Assembly (NCBI RefSeq): GCF_037094465.1
Contig: NZ_CP146609.1
Coordinates: 1,861,501 to 1,925,500, forward strand
DNA: 64,000 nt
Direction: 5' to 3'
Source of the DNA: Pseudodesulfovibrio sp. 5S69
Lineage (GTDB): Bacteria; Desulfobacterota; Desulfovibrionia; Desulfovibrionales; Desulfovibrionaceae
Shown here: positions 18,570 through 26,829 of the stretch, piece after piece
How positions within the stretch are numbered: the stretch's first letter is position 1
Layout of the letters: every line of letters starts with the position of its first letter
Position numbers and translations under genes: made by a program
Notes under the pieces: generated by a model
What the model was told of the DNA's origin: nothing
The model's input: only the letters and a program-made list of their open reading frames with translations
Database searches by the model: none

Positions 18570-19682
18570 TTAGGGTTTGTAGGGGAGGATGAGCGCCTTG
18601 GACTTGAGGTCCGTCTTGGGGGTTTGCGGCCAGTCGGGCGCGATCAGTTGGCCCGGAAACAGGGGCCGCGTTCCGGCGGCGTACTCGATCAGGGTCAGCC
18701 CCTTGTCTGAGCAGGCGTACTGGCCCTTGCCGCCGTGCAGCTTGAAGGGCTCGGAAATGGCCCGCACCGCGCCCCATTCCGAGGCACCGCCGGGCGAAAG
18801 ATAGAGGAAGTTGAGGCTCACGTTGTCCTTTTCCAGGGAGGCCTCCTTGGAAATCCGTTCCAGCCACTCGGGCGCGCCTTTGGTCGAGAAGTTGAAGTGG
18901 CACCAGGGCCCCTGGCCCAGGGCGGGCATGGGGCATTCGCCCGTGTGCGGGCAGGGCGCGATGGGCTTGTAGCCCTTCTCCAGGAACTGGGCGCGCATCT
19001 CGGCTATGATCCGCCCGGCCAGACGCACGCCGGTCTCCACGAGGAGGATGCGTCCGGTCTCCTTGACGGCGCCGATCATGTGCGCGGCCAGCTTCTCGGC
19101 CTGGGGCCGGGTGGCCCGGCCGGACCAGTCCAGCTCGTTGAAGGCGTTGGCGGCCATGAGCAGGTCCGCCTTGTCGCGGATGTGGTCCAGGAACCCGGCC
19201 TTGACCGTCTTGATGCGCCAGGGCGAGTCCTTGCCCGCCAGGGCCTGGAAGAGCTTCAGTCCGGTGTTCATGGTCTTGGGCGCGATGTCCAGGCAGGTGA
19301 AGTTCAGCCGCCGCCCGCGTAGGTGCGGCCGGGACATCCACAGGGCCAGGACCGTGGTCAGCGGGCCGGTGCCGAGGTCGGCCACCTGGCCGTCCTCGGG
19401 GATGTCCAGCTCCAGTCCGGAGAACAGCCGGGACAGGCGGAACAGGTTCCACGGCAGGAAGTAGTAGAGGTACGGCGACAGGAACTTGTCGTCGGTCATG
19501 TACTCCTTGCGCCGGGTGGACCGCTCGTTGGTCAGGCTGCGCGACATGTCCCGGATGTCGTACTTGAGTTGGTCGCGGTGCTTGCCTTTGAGCGGCCAGG
19601 CACGCTTGAGCAGGGCGTCGAAGCGGACGAGCTGTTCGACGTTGTCCTCGGTCAGGTTGGGAAACAGGCCGTCAATCGACAT
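18570..19682 (-). CDS. Rsm22-like small-ribosomal-subunit methyltransferase family protein
   Basis: This 370-residue protein has a class I SAM-binding motif ADLGTGPL (101-108) and the family block MAANAFNELDW. Four cysteines, Cys244 and Cys250 (CPHTGECPM), Cys261 (WCHFN) and Cys324 (YACSDKG), are spaced like the 4Fe-4S site reported for the mitochondrial homologue METTL17/Rsm22. It is probably a ribosome-assembly factor. The bacterial role is not established. It overlaps the upstream ASKHA gene by 11 bases and is followed after 9 bases by lipB, so all four genes look cotranscribed; the two lip genes and both neighbours handle Fe-S or cofactor chemistry. Confidence 0.82.
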   Translation of the reverse strand: MSIDGLFPNLTEDNVEQLVRFDALLKRAWPLKGKHRDQLKYDIRDMSRSLTNERSTRRKEYMTDDKFLSPYLYYFLPWNLFRLSRLFSGLELDIPEDGQVADLGTGPLTTVLALWMSRPHLRGRRLNFTCLDIAPKTMNTGLKLFQALAGKDSPWRIKTVKAGFLDHIRDKADLLMAANAFNELDWSGRATRPQAEKLAAHMIGAVKETGRILLVETGVRLAGRIIAEMRAQFLEKGYKPIAPCPHTGECPMPALGQGPWCHFNFSTKGAPEWLERISKEASLEKDNVSLNFLYLSPGGASEWGAVRAISEPFKLHGGKGQYACSDKGLTLIEYAAGTRPLFPGQLIAPDWPQTPKTDLKSKALILPYKP

Positions 19683-21219
19683 AGGAAAAACACATCCTTT
19701 GGATGAATTGGTCGCCGAAATCGGCGTCGCCGGTCAGGTCCACGCGGGTCAGCCCCTCGGGCAGCGATGCGGCGAAGGTCCGCGCCGCCGGATCGGCCAG
19801 GAGCAGCTCCGTGCCCTTGAGGGACGTGTTGCCCGCCTTGACGGTCCGGGCCGCGCAACCCGGGGGGAGGAAACCCAAAGTCTCCAGGTCGGTGGTCGAG
19901 ACGTGTTCGCCCAGCGCACCGGCCAGATAAATTTGTTTCAAGCCGCCCGGGCCGATTCCGGCGGCTTTGAGCAGGGCGGACACGGCCAGGTTGAAGGCCG
20001 CCTTGACCTTGAGAATTTCCTCCACGTCCGAGGCCGGGAGGCGGACTTCGTCGTTGACCGCAAAGGCGGGTTCGCCGTTCACGGTCGTCACCCGGTCGGC
20101 CAGGCGGACAGCCAGGGGCGTGGTCCCCTTGGCGAACCGTCCGGTCTCGTCCAGCACGCCGTGGGCGCGCAGCACCGCGGCCAGGGACAGGTAGCCCGTG
20201 CCGGTCATGCCCGAGCGGCCTGCGTCCGAGTCGTCGAAGTAGTGGATGTCGAGCCCTTTGGGGGTCAGCCGGAAGCCGGTGATCGCGCCGGGCCCGGCGG
20301 TGCGGCCGAAGGACAGCCCCACGCCTTCCAGGGCCGGCCCCATGGGCACGCTGGCACACAGCCGCTCTCCGGGCGACAGGGCCAGGATGAACTCGCCGTT
20401 GGTGCCGAGGTCGGCCAGAAGGAACGGATACTGCGGGTCGCCGCCGTATTCCACGGCGGTCAGCCCGGCGGACAGGTCGGCCCCGACAAAGGGGGCGAGC
20501 AGGGGCGGGATGTACGCGGGCGGCAGGCCTGCGCCCAGTCGTTTTTCGTCGCCGCCGAAATAGCTTAGTTCGTAGGGCGCGGCGGCCAGGTCGTCGGGCT
20601 TCTTGCCGAGCAGGATGTAGGTCATGGCCGGGTTGCCGGACACGGCCAGGCCGACGCACCGGCCGCCCAGGTTGCGGGCGGCCAGCCCGGCCAGCTCGGT
20701 GATGCGGTCGGTGATCAGGGCGCGGAGCACGAAGCGTCCCTCTGCCGTGGATGCGGCGGCCAGCCGTGACATGACCTCGGAGCCCATGCCCATCTGCGGG
20801 TTGAGCTCGCGGCCCGTGGCCACGGGCTCGCCGTCGACCAGTGCGGTCCAGTGGACGGACGTGGTGCCCAGGTCCACGGCCAGTGCAAAGTCGCCGTCCG
20901 CCTGCTTCAGGGCGCGCACGGCGCGCTGACTGCGCACCGGCTCGGGAAGCTCGATCTCGCACGGTTCGGACGGGTGCAGGCAGGAAAGCCGCCAGCCCTG
21001 GTCGATTCGGTCCTGGCCGAGCTTCTTCAACTCGTCGCGATTGGGCTCGGGCGCGTCCTTGACAAAGCGCACCCGGCACAGGCCGCACTTGCCCAGCCCC
21101 GAGCATAGCGGCACGCCGTGCCACAGCCGGGAGAGAAAGATGGTCCGGGCCAGGGTGTCGCCCGGCTTGGGCTCCAGGGTGAAACGCCCGCCGTCATGGG
21201 TGTGTATCAGTATGCTCAC
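19672..21219 (-). CDS. 2Fe-2S ferredoxin-ASKHA protein (corrinoid activation protein-like, DUF4445)
   Basis: This 515-residue protein starts at GTG 21219, with GGAG upstream. An N-terminal plant-type 2Fe-2S domain has Cys39, Cys45, Cys48 and Cys80 (CSGLGKCGLC). The rest is an ASKHA-type ATPase with VDLGTTSVHWTAL near residue 115 and ADLGTNGEF near residue 290. This is the architecture of RamA/RACE-type reductive activators, which use ATP to reduce inactive Co(II) corrinoid proteins. It leads the operon with rsm22-like, lipB and lipA, and lies a few kilobases from a cobalamin operon, which fits a corrinoid role. The partner protein is not in the window. Confidence 0.85.
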   Translation of the reverse strand: MSILIHTHDGGRFTLEPKPGDTLARTIFLSRLWHGVPLCSGLGKCGLCRVRFVKDAPEPNRDELKKLGQDRIDQGWRLSCLHPSEPCEIELPEPVRSQRAVRALKQADGDFALAVDLGTTSVHWTALVDGEPVATGRELNPQMGMGSEVMSRLAAASTAEGRFVLRALITDRITELAGLAARNLGGRCVGLAVSGNPAMTYILLGKKPDDLAAAPYELSYFGGDEKRLGAGLPPAYIPPLLAPFVGADLSAGLTAVEYGGDPQYPFLLADLGTNGEFILALSPGERLCASVPMGPALEGVGLSFGRTAGPGAITGFRLTPKGLDIHYFDDSDAGRSGMTGTGYLSLAAVLRAHGVLDETGRFAKGTTPLAVRLADRVTTVNGEPAFAVNDEVRLPASDVEEILKVKAAFNLAVSALLKAAGIGPGGLKQIYLAGALGEHVSTTDLETLGFLPPGCAARTVKAGNTSLKGTELLLADPAARTFAASLPEGLTRVDLTGDADFGDQFIQRMCFSYVD

Positions 21220-21347
21220 GTCTTCTCCGTAGGGGCGCAGACTAGCCCAAGGCGCGTGCGCTGTAAACGGGGGCATCGGGCTTGGCGGCGGTGGCGGGAA
21301 TTGGTATGGATTTTGGTCGGCGGTGAACCAAACGAAAGGAAGGCATC

Positions 21348-22223
21348 ATGTCTCGAGTAAAGGCCAATGGCATTGATATTGAGTACGATACGTTCGGCGA
21401 TGACAAGGGGCCGGCGTTATTGCTGATCATGGGCGGTGGAAGCCAGATGATCTACTGGGAGGCCGGGTTTTGCGAGATGCTGGCGGAACGGGGATGTTAC
21501 GTGATCCGTTTCGACAACCGGGACGTAGGCCTTTCCACCAAGTTCGATGAGGCGGGTGTGCCCGACATCGCGGCGGCCATGGCCGGTCAGTACGTTGCGC
21601 CCGCCTATACCCTCGATGACATGGCGGATGACGCCGTGGGCCTGCTCGACGCCCTTCGCATCGACAAGGCGCACGTTTGCGGCGCCTCGGTCGGGGGCAT
21701 GATCGCCCAGGTCGTTGCGTATCGGCACCCAACGCGCGTCCTGAGCCTGACGTCCATCATGTCGAGTACGGGGAACCCCGAACTGCCCAAGATCGCGGAC
21801 GACGTCCTGGCCGAGGTGTACAAGCCCATCCCGGCCGAGCGCGAGGCGTTCATCGCGCACCAGACGGACATGTGGCGGAAGCTGTGGAGCCCCGGTTTCC
21901 CCTTTGAGGAGGAGCGGCTGCGGCGTCTTCTGGGAGAGAGCTTCGACCGGTCCTACTATCCGCAGGGCATGGCCCGCCAGGGGCTGGCCGTCGTGGCCCA
22001 AGGCTACCGGAAATCCTCCATCACCTCGATCAAGGCCCCCACGCTTGTGATCCATGGCGACAGGGACCCCTTTATGTCCTTGGAGGGCGGCAGGGAGACA
22101 GCCCGGTTTATCCCGGGCGCGAAACTGCTGGTCATCGAAGGCATGGGCCACGACCTGCCCACGCCGGTCTGGCCGCGCATCGTGGACGCCATGGCCGAAC
22201 ACATGCGGCCGACGGCCCGGTAA
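21348..22223 (+). CDS. Alpha/beta hydrolase
   Basis: This 291-residue hydrolase has a nucleophile elbow GASVGG (Ser114), an acid HGDRDP (Asp240) and the base GMGHD (His268). The oxyanion region is LIMGGGSQMIYW and the NRDVGLST loop follows strand 4. The sequence resembles the esterase group that includes aclacinomycin methylesterase RdmC, but the substrate cannot be told. AAGGAAGG precedes ATG 21348. The gene is divergent from the ASKHA operon and stands alone, followed by a cbiK remnant on the other strand. Confidence 0.88.
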   Translation: MSRVKANGIDIEYDTFGDDKGPALLLIMGGGSQMIYWEAGFCEMLAERGCYVIRFDNRDVGLSTKFDEAGVPDIAAAMAGQYVAPAYTLDDMADDAVGLLDALRIDKAHVCGASVGGMIAQVVAYRHPTRVLSLTSIMSSTGNPELPKIADDVLAEVYKPIPAEREAFIAHQTDMWRKLWSPGFPFEEERLRRLLGESFDRSYYPQGMARQGLAVVAQGYRKSSITSIKAPTLVIHGDRDPFMSLEGGRETARFIPGAKLLVIEGMGHDLPTPVWPRIVDAMAEHMRPTAR

Positions 22224-22272
22224 CAGCGGTCCGCTCAAGATCAAGGGAGAAAGGGGGGGGAGGCACCCCCCG

Positions 22273-22358
22273 GTGGCGGTCCATGCGTTCCAGCGTGTTG
22301 TGCAGGTGGCTGAGCCAGATATCCATGCGACGATTGTATTCGCCCTTGCCCTTGACAC
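22273..22358 (-). pseudogene. Remnant of a second cbiK (C-terminal fragment)
   Basis: Translated on the - strand, this stretch reads GKGEYNRRMDIWLSHLHNTL and continues ERMDRH. It aligns without gaps to the last residues of the intact cytoplasmic CbiK 2 kb away (GAGEYDHLVDIWLSHLHDAL, then KRMNRC). The DNA is also clearly similar, for example the shared AGGTGGCTGAGCCAGAT. No CbiK-like sequence is seen upstream of it and the frame runs on past the normal stop, so this is a broken gene end rather than a gene. It lies in the same orientation as the intact copy. Confidence 0.85.
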
Positions 22359-22599
22359 GGTCTGGCCTTCGAAGGACTGAATCGTCCGGCGCAGGACGTA
22401 GTGTACCGCTTGGTGCTCTACGAGCAGAAGCGCCGGCATCCATCGCCTGAAGTTCGACTCACACCCCCGCCGGGACGTAATCCCGCGTTCTGCCGTTCCC
22501 ATCCACATATGCCTTCCTTCCTGTCCCATCCGTGGCCGGGCCTCGGCGCGTGCCCGGCGAACGCCCTTTCTTGATCGTTTTCACAGGATGACAATGCAA

Positions 22600-22905
22600 C
22601 GTTATTGTGAATATGCCATGCGGACTTGACTTTGACATGTATAAATGTTTTTAAGGGAAGCCACAGCAGCATTTTTGGATGATTAATTTATTTTCATTCA
22701 AATCATAGGGTGCAAAATTCATTTTAGAATTTGCGAGAATATGACGAAAATAACTATCTTATGACTCAATACTGTAGAGACTTATGGCTTTATATTTTTG
22801 TGTAATGCATTAATGTTGTGTTGTAATTTTGTATCTATACTATCTTTGCATACTGTATAAAATTTTAAAATTTATGTATTATAAACTTTTAACAGAAGGA
22901 TTGCC
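22600..22905. other. AT-rich leader region upstream of the twin methyltransferases
   Basis: This roughly 300-base stretch is far more AT-rich than anything around it and has no credible reading frame. It contains several promoter-like words (TTGACT near 22626, TATACT and TATAAA near 22836-22861), but I cannot single out one promoter with good spacing. It ends in AGAAGGATTGCC before the first methyltransferase ATG. It could be a regulatory region or the scar of transferred DNA. Confidence 0.5.
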
Positions 22906-23535
22906 ATGAAAGACACTCCCGAGAAATGGGTGGCCACGTACGAAGCCACGACCCCCGAACAACTGGTTGATGCCTACCGCTGTTGGGCGGACGAATACGA
23001 CAGGGACACCTGTCAGGGCATGGGCTACGTGGGACCCGGCGTGGCCGCAAACCTCCTCGACCGCTATCTCGAATCCCCCAGGTCTCGTGTCCTGGACGCC
23101 GGATGCGGCACCGGCCTCGTGGGTCAGGCCATGAGCGAGCTGGGGTATAGCCGCATCGAAGCCATGGATTTCTCTCGCGACATGCTCAAGGTGGCCGAGG
23201 AAAAGGACGTCTACGGCGACATCCACCACGGCGACATGAACCGCAGGCTCGCCTTTGACGATAATTCCTATGACGCGACCATCTGTGTGGGCGCGCTGAC
23301 CTACGCCCACGTCGGGCCCGAGGTCTTCGACGAGTTCGTGCGCATCACCCGGCCCGGCGGGTACATTTGTTTCACCGTGCGGGACGGAGCCTACCAGGAG
23401 TATGGCTACCGCAAGCGCATGGTCAGGCTGGAGGCGGACAACGCCTTCCGGCTCAAGGAGATGGTCGACACCGACTATTTGCAGAAAGAGGACGTCACGG
23501 CCAAGTACTGCATCTACGAAGTTCTGGAAGCGTAG
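22906..23535 (+). CDS. Class I SAM-dependent methyltransferase, copy 1
   Basis: This 209-residue protein has motif I LDAGCGTG (residues 63-70), an acidic residue after strand 2 (EAMDFSRDML) and a motif IV region DATICVGALTYAHV, followed by RPGGYICFTVRDGAY. The helix before motif I (LVDAYRCWADEYDRD) resembles METTL27/WBSCR27-type methyltransferases. The substrate is unknown. It is about half identical, by eye, to the next gene, from which it is separated by 12 bases. Ribosome site AGAAGGA precedes ATG 22906. Confidence 0.87.
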   Translation: MKDTPEKWVATYEATTPEQLVDAYRCWADEYDRDTCQGMGYVGPGVAANLLDRYLESPRSRVLDAGCGTGLVGQAMSELGYSRIEAMDFSRDMLKVAEEKDVYGDIHHGDMNRRLAFDDNSYDATICVGALTYAHVGPEVFDEFVRITRPGGYICFTVRDGAYQEYGYRKRMVRLEADNAFRLKEMVDTDYLQKEDVTAKYCIYEVLEA

Positions 23536-23547
23536 GGGGACAAGAGA

Positions 23548-24192
23548 ATGGTTTCCGACAACAAGACATTGGACAAGGTCTACACCGCCAGCAACCACAC
23601 GGAGTTGATGGACGCCTACAAGGATTGGGCGGACAACTACGACCAGGACACCGTGGGCAGTTTCGGCTACGTGGCACCCGCGGCCGCGGCCCAGGCCCTG
23701 CATCGCGTGCTGCCGGGCACCGGCGCGCGCATCCTCGACGCGGGCTGCGGCACCGGTCAGGTGGGCCGGATTCTCACGGAGAAGGGGTATGGGGACCTCC
23801 ACGCCCTGGACTATTCCGAGGACATGCTCCGCGTGGCCGAGTCCAAGAACATCTACGGTTCGCTGATGCAGGCCGACCTGAGCAAGAAGCTCAAGATCGA
23901 CGACGACGCCTATGACGCGGTGGTCTGCGTGGGCACCCTGACCTACGGCCACGTGGACGCGACCGCGTTTGACGAGCTCATCCGCGTGACCCGGCCCGAC
24001 GGGCACATCTGCTTCACCATCCGCGAGGGCGCGTACGAGGACTACGGCTACCGCGACCGCATGATCGCCCTGGAAAAGGCGGACGCCTGGGAGCTGGTCA
24101 GCATGGAGGAGGCGGACTACCTCAAGAACGAGAACGTGACGTGCAAGCTGTGCACCTACAAGGTCCTGGCCGACGGCGCTCCGAACGCCTAG
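23548..24192 (+). CDS. Class I SAM-dependent methyltransferase, copy 2
   Basis: This 214-residue tandem paralogue of the previous gene has motif I LDAGCGTG at the same positions (63-70), and the parallel blocks LDYSEDMLRVAES, VVCVGTLTYGHV and RPDGHICFTIREGAYEDYGY. The two genes share all core motifs but differ most in the N-terminus and around residues 40-60, consistent with duplication followed by specialisation or formation of a heterodimer. A terminator follows immediately. No transporter or pathway gene on the same strand identifies the substrate. Confidence 0.87.
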   Translation: MVSDNKTLDKVYTASNHTELMDAYKDWADNYDQDTVGSFGYVAPAAAAQALHRVLPGTGARILDAGCGTGQVGRILTEKGYGDLHALDYSEDMLRVAESKNIYGSLMQADLSKKLKIDDDAYDAVVCVGTLTYGHVDATAFDELIRVTRPDGHICFTIREGAYEDYGYRDRMIALEKADAWELVSMEEADYLKNENVTCKLCTYKVLADGAPNA

Positions 24193-24216
24193 AACCGCCG
24201 CACCACGGCGGACGAA

Positions 24217-24248
24217 AGAGGGGGACCGCAAGGTCCTCCTCTTTTTTT
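24217..24248 (+). terminator. Terminator after the methyltransferase pair
   Basis: GAGGGGGACC pairs with GGTCCTCCTC (one mismatch) around a GCAA tetraloop, followed by seven T residues. Confidence 0.9.
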
Positions 24249-24295
24249 ACACTCCGGCCCCATTCGGGAACAAGTTCCCGTTATCGCGTAACCGC

Positions 24296-24354
24296 CCCGC
24301 GAAGCGGCCCAAAAAGTTTGGGAGGGGTGAGAGGGGATGGGGGGCCGGGGCAAC
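24296..24354 (+). repeat. Dispersed intergenic repeat, copy A
   Basis: The pattern is CCGCGAAGCGG, a short spacer, AAAGTTTGGGAGGG, a short spacer, then GGGGATGGGGGGCCGGGG. The same pattern recurs at 36824-36918, 37008-37064 and 45826-45920. This copy fills the tail-to-tail gap between the second methyltransferase and cbiK. The 24249-24295 stretch before it holds a small GGGAAC/GTTCCC hairpin. Confidence 0.75.
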
Positions 24355-24359
24355 CGCCG

Positions 24360-25154
24360 CTAGCAGCGGTTCATGCGCTTGAGGGCGTCATGGAGGTGGC
24401 TGAGCCAGATGTCCACGAGATGGTCGTATTCGCCCGCGCCCTTGAGCACGGCCTCGCATTCGATGCCCGCCTTCTCCAGGCGGGTCTTCCAACTGGTTTC
24501 GGAGTCGCCGACCATGTCGCGGGCGGCGTGCCAGCCCGCGCCGAAGAGGAAGGGCAGGAGGTGGGCCTTTTTCACGCCGTCGCGTTGAAACCGTTCGATG
24601 ATCGCGTCGATGCCGGGTTCGGCCTCCATGGCGCCCATGTGCACGGACGGGTCGCGCTGCTGAAAGGCGCGGTGCAGGGCCTCGTAGTAGACGTTGCCGT
24701 CGTGTTTGGTGCCGTGGCCCATGAAGAGCACGGCGTCGTTCTCGCCCTTGCCCTGCTCGGCGATGGCCAGGACCGCGTCGGCCACCTCCTCCACGCCCGC
24801 CTCGCCGGCCACCAGGGGGAAGCCGACCTCCACGCGGGAAAAGCCGTCCTCGCGGAGCATAAGCTCGTTGGCCAGGCCGAGGAGCTCGTGGAACTCGGTG
24901 CCGGGGATAAGGTGCAGGGACTGGACGGCCACATGGGTGACCCCCTCATGGAGGAGCTTGTCCAGGGCGGCGGGCACGGAATCCACGGCTTCGCCCGCCT
25001 TCTTCATGTGCCCCCGGATGGTCTTGGAGGTGTAGGCCACGCGCACCGGGATGTCCGGGTAGGCCGCCCGGACCCGTTCGGTGATGTGGGTCAGCGAGGC
25101 CATGGCGTTCTTGTGCCGGGAGCCGAAGGCGGCCAGGACGATGGCGGTACTCAC
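24360..25154 (-). CDS. cbiK: Sirohydrochlorin cobaltochelatase CbiK (cytoplasmic)
   Basis: This 264-residue class II chelatase inserts Co(II) into sirohydrochlorin in the anaerobic cobalamin pathway. Metal-site residues are His147 (FMGHGTKHDGN), Glu178 (AMEAEP) and His209 (GAGWHAARDM). There is no signal peptide, in contrast to the first gene of the operon. It is the last gene of the riboswitch operon and its start overlaps the cobI stop by four bases. A dead fragment of a second copy lies about 2 kb away. Confidence 0.95.
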   Translation of the reverse strand: MSTAIVLAAFGSRHKNAMASLTHITERVRAAYPDIPVRVAYTSKTIRGHMKKAGEAVDSVPAALDKLLHEGVTHVAVQSLHLIPGTEFHELLGLANELMLREDGFSRVEVGFPLVAGEAGVEEVADAVLAIAEQGKGENDAVLFMGHGTKHDGNVYYEALHRAFQQRDPSVHMGAMEAEPGIDAIIERFQRDGVKKAHLLPFLFGAGWHAARDMVGDSETSWKTRLEKAGIECEAVLKGAGEYDHLVDIWLSHLHDALKRMNRC

Positions 25155-25864
25155 GGCTTGTTCCTTTTGACCAGGGCCAGGGAGAAGTAGTGCGGCTGCT
25201 TGGGGGCGTCCTTGATGTCCATGAGGATGGACTCCTCGTCCATGCCCAGGCGGGAGACGAGCACCGTGGTGTCGGCCAGGCGGAGCTTGGTCAGCAGGGC
25301 GCGGATCTCGTCAAAGTTCTTGTACGCCTTGAGGATGACCGCGTTGTCCGCGGTGTTCAACTGCTCCTCCAGGCGGGCGGAGTCGGCCACGCCCGAGGTG
25401 ATCAGCAGGGACTCCTTGGATTCGCACAGGACCAGGCCGATGCGCGCGGCCGCGGCGTGGAAGGAGGTGATGCCCGGCACGGCCCGCAGGCGCAGATCCG
25501 GGTTCATCTCCAGCAGGGTGCGCTGCAGGTAGCCGTAGGTGGAGTAGGTCAGGGGATCGCCCAGGGTCAGGAAGGCGGCGTCCTCGCCGTTGTCCAGGAC
25601 CTCGGCCACGAGCCGGGCGTTCTCGGTCCAGGCCTCGTTCAGGGCGTCCTGGTCCTTGGTCATGGGGAAGCCCAGGCGGACGATGCGCACGCCGTCCTTG
25701 AGGTGGGGTTTGGCGATGGAGTAGGCCGTGGAATAATCGTTCTTGGTGGAGGCGGCGGCAAAGATCACGTCCACCTGTCCGAGGACGCGCACGGCCTTGA
25801 GGGTGAGCAGTTCCGGGTCGCCGGGGCCGACCCCGATGCCGTAGAGGGTGCCTTTCTTGGTCAC
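25151..25864 (-). CDS. cobI: Precorrin-2/cobalt-factor-II C20-methyltransferase
   Basis: This 237-residue tetrapyrrole methylase has the family motifs GVGPGDPELLTLKA (near residues 11-24), TLGDPLTYSTYGYL (near 100-112) and VPGITSFHAAAA. It adds the C20 methyl group to the corrin precursor that CbiK has metallated. In the anaerobic route the orthologue is called CbiL. Genes for chelation (cbiK) and this next methylation overlap by four bases. The rest of the cob/cbi pathway is not in the window. Confidence 0.94.
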   Translation of the reverse strand: MTKKGTLYGIGVGPGDPELLTLKAVRVLGQVDVIFAAASTKNDYSTAYSIAKPHLKDGVRIVRLGFPMTKDQDALNEAWTENARLVAEVLDNGEDAAFLTLGDPLTYSTYGYLQRTLLEMNPDLRLRAVPGITSFHAAAARIGLVLCESKESLLITSGVADSARLEEQLNTADNAVILKAYKNFDEIRALLTKLRLADTTVLVSRLGMDEESILMDIKDAPKQPHYFSLALVKRNKP

Positions 25865-25933
25865 GTTGTCTATCCGTTATGTTTTTGTCGGTAGCCGACT
25901 GTGTCTGTTTTGCGCCGGTGCGTCAACTTGATG

Positions 25934-26827
25934 CTAGGGGTGCAGGAGCTGGTACACGGTGTCGATGCCTTCGAGGAGCCGCAGGGTGGGGCGCGAGACC
26001 AGGTGTTCGTCCACCAGGTAGACGTTGCGGGTCAGGACGGCCTTGATGCGCGAGGCGGGCGGGCTGCTGACGATGTCGTGTACCGAGACGTCGTTCATGG
26101 TCCCGCGCTGGGCCAGGTAGACGTCGACCTTGTCGCCCTTGGCCAGCAGCCGTTCCAGGCCGTAGTCCGCGATGTTGGTCCCGTGGCGGGGCCGGGCGTC
26201 GGCCGCCACGTTGATGCCGCCCGCCTTTTCCAGGACGAACAGGGGCATGGCGCCGGGCGAGAAGGTGGCGGTCTTGCGGTGGATGGACTCGAAGAACACG
26301 CCGGGCCGCTCCTCCATGGGTATGGTGGACAACCGGGCCTCGGCGCGGCGCACACCGTCGCGGAAGTCCTCGATCATGTATTCGGCCTTCATCTGGCGGC
26401 CGGTCAGCGCGCCCAGGGTGCGCCAGTAGCCGAACATGGCCTCGACGGAGTCGGGCTGGAGCGAGACCACGGTGACGCCGTGGCGTTCGAGCGCGTTCCA
26501 CAGCCCGCCGTAGGCGCGCATGTGCATGGGCCGGATGAGGATCAGGTCGGGCTTGGCGGCCAGGAACTTCTCCACGCCGTCGCGGGCGTTGAAGGTCGGC
26601 TTGGCCAGGGCGGCGGCGGGATAGTCCTCGCCCGTGGACACGCCGATGATCTGTTCGTCCAGGCCGAGGCTGAAGAGGTTTTCGGTGTGCGCGCCGTACA
26701 GGGAGATGATCCGGGTGAACGGCTTGTCGAAGGTGACGGTCCGGCCCGAGTCGTCGGTGATGGTCCGGGCCTGGGCCGTGGAACAGAGCAGCAGGATGAA
26801 GGCAAAGGTGAAGAAAAGGCGTTTCAA
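25934..26827 (-). CDS. ABC transporter periplasmic binding protein (BtuF/FhuD type)
   Basis: This 297-residue protein has a signal peptide MKRLFFTFAFILLLCSTAQA and a class III binding-protein fold (RIISLYGAHTENLFSLGL, then KPDLILIRPMHM). It should deliver a metal chelate such as a corrinoid, heme or siderophore to the permease and ATPase encoded just upstream. Its place under a B12 riboswitch favours a corrinoid or a tetrapyrrole, but related Desulfovibrio operons have also been proposed to handle heme or iron. It follows the ATPase gene by 2 bases. Confidence 0.9.
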   Translation of the reverse strand: MKRLFFTFAFILLLCSTAQARTITDDSGRTVTFDKPFTRIISLYGAHTENLFSLGLDEQIIGVSTGEDYPAAALAKPTFNARDGVEKFLAAKPDLILIRPMHMRAYGGLWNALERHGVTVVSLQPDSVEAMFGYWRTLGALTGRQMKAEYMIEDFRDGVRRAEARLSTIPMEERPGVFFESIHRKTATFSPGAMPLFVLEKAGGINVAADARPRHGTNIADYGLERLLAKGDKVDVYLAQRGTMNDVSVHDIVSSPPASRIKAVLTRNVYLVDEHLVSRPTLRLLEGIDTVYQLLHP

Positions 26828-26829
26828 AA

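Noticed and set aside
22132..22443. The 103-residue - strand frame that contains the cbiK-like stretch, as a functional small protein
   Set aside because: Only the 29-residue cbiK-like part is recognisable; both ends are unrelated sequence and the 3' part is antisense to the hydrolase gene.
21417..22529. A 370-residue - strand frame covering the hydrolase gene and the cbiK fragment
   Set aside because: It is antisense to a clear hydrolase; the cbiK-like residues are read in a different, shorter frame (22132-22443), so this frame is not a gene.
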